Source of the DNA: CAYFMH01 sp964344775
GTDB lineage: Bacteria; Patescibacteriota; Gracilibacteria; UBA4473
Length of the DNA: 20,999 nt
Reading direction: 5' to 3'
Assembly: GCA_964344775.1 (NCBI GenBank)
Contig: CAYFOO010000022.1
Span: 1-20,999, forward strand
In this document: one piece after another, positions 20,785-20,999 of the stretch
How positions within the stretch are numbered: position 1 is the stretch's first letter
How the letters are laid out: each line of letters opens with the position of its first letter
Made by a program: the position numbers and the translations under genes
Notes under the pieces: generated by a model
Told to the model about the DNA's origin: nothing
The model's database searches: none
The model's input: only the letters and a program-made list of their open reading frames with translations

Positions 20785-20791
20785 CCTCCTT
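20785..20791 (-). promoter_or_regulatory. Consensus Shine-Dalgarno site
   Basis: AAGGAGG on the minus strand, five bases before the ATG at 20779. It supports both the reality and the start of this small gene. Confidence 0.85.
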
Positions 20792-20794
20792 TAT

Positions 20795-20938
20795 CTAGTG
20801 AAAAGAAAGAGAGAACTTACGCCCTCTCATCTCACTTCTCAGTAGTAAAAGTGAAACAGGAGGTCGTAAAAACCCCTGGAAGATCAGATGGAATATCCGA
20901 TCTTCGTATTCGGATTGAACAAATTCTTCATTCTCCAT
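20795..20938 (-). CDS. Doubtful small open frame upstream of the 20573-20779 gene
   Basis: From the ATG at 20938 the frame encodes about 47 residues (MENEEFVQSEY... ending FSLSFH); a TTG at 20977 would add 13. An AGGAAG lies 12 bases before the ATG, farther than ideal. It ends 16 bases before the next start codon, so it could be a leader gene, or the whole region may be an untranslated leader with the hairpin AAGATC...GATCTT (near 20879-20903). I cannot decide. Confidence 0.25.
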   Translation of the reverse strand: MENEEFVQSEYEDRIFHLIFQGFLRPPVSLLLLRSEMRGRKFSLSFH

Positions 20939-20999
20939 TGGATGATTAGACTTCCTGCATAACTGTTCATAGTTCAAAATTATGGATAGCTGAAATAAG

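Noticed and set aside
1..20999. Use of TGA as glycine (code 25)
   Set aside because: TGA is the natural end of metG, livM, livH and the 13259 gene, and long genes are free of internal TGA.

Overview
The window looks like a chromosomal segment of a small-genome, AT-rich bacterium, most probably of the Patescibacteria/CPR (Peregrinibacteria-like). That placement is inference. It rests on SD-poor, very short leaders, a lone pgk and lone metG, many unrecognised secreted proteins, and a Cys-rich protein style I associate with that radiation. TGA ends metG, livM, livH and other genes, so the genetic code is ordinary code 11 and not the Gly-TGA code of Gracilibacteria/SR1. I see no rRNA, transposase, integrase or CRISPR array.

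Layout. 1-1042: a stand-alone glycogen-synthase-like C-terminal domain and a tRNA-Leu(UAG). 1043-3695 (minus): a secreted His-rich/basic protein downstream of metG. 3776-4603: a ROK sugar kinase, convergent with the next block. 4605-11484 (minus): a complete branched-chain amino-acid-type (Liv/HAAT) ABC importer, transcribed livK, livH, livM, livG, livF. Two foreign-looking genes interrupt it: a four-helix-bundle (23S-IVP/bS23-like) gene between livK and livH, and a two-zinc-module Cys-rich gene between livG and livF. Both abut related AT-rich repeats (AATTCCAAATT-type), and the Cys-rich gene is bracketed by a perfect 19-bp inverted repeat touching its start and stop regions. 11622-12785: pgk.

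12786-13829 is a compositional island. It has a good promoter with no obvious gene, then a roughly 61% G+C small exported-protein gene with a strong Shine-Dalgarno, a 14-bp hairpin at the predicted mRNA 5' end and GC hairpins at its 3' end. 13830-14837 is an unknown protein, tail-to-tail with an unknown lipoprotein (14834-16192). 16330-19590 (minus) holds an orphan lumazine synthase, a protein with a duplicated zinc-ribbon, a large protein ending in five leucine-rich-like repeats, and a small exported protein. 19832-20999 holds small unknown genes, at least two with strong Shine-Dalgarno sites and higher G+C.

How it fits together: the importer, MetRS, Pgk and ROK kinase suit a glycolytic cell that takes up amino acids. 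The most interesting parts are the repeat-linked cargo genes inside the liv operon and the split between SD-less AT-rich genes and SD-bearing GC-rich small genes.
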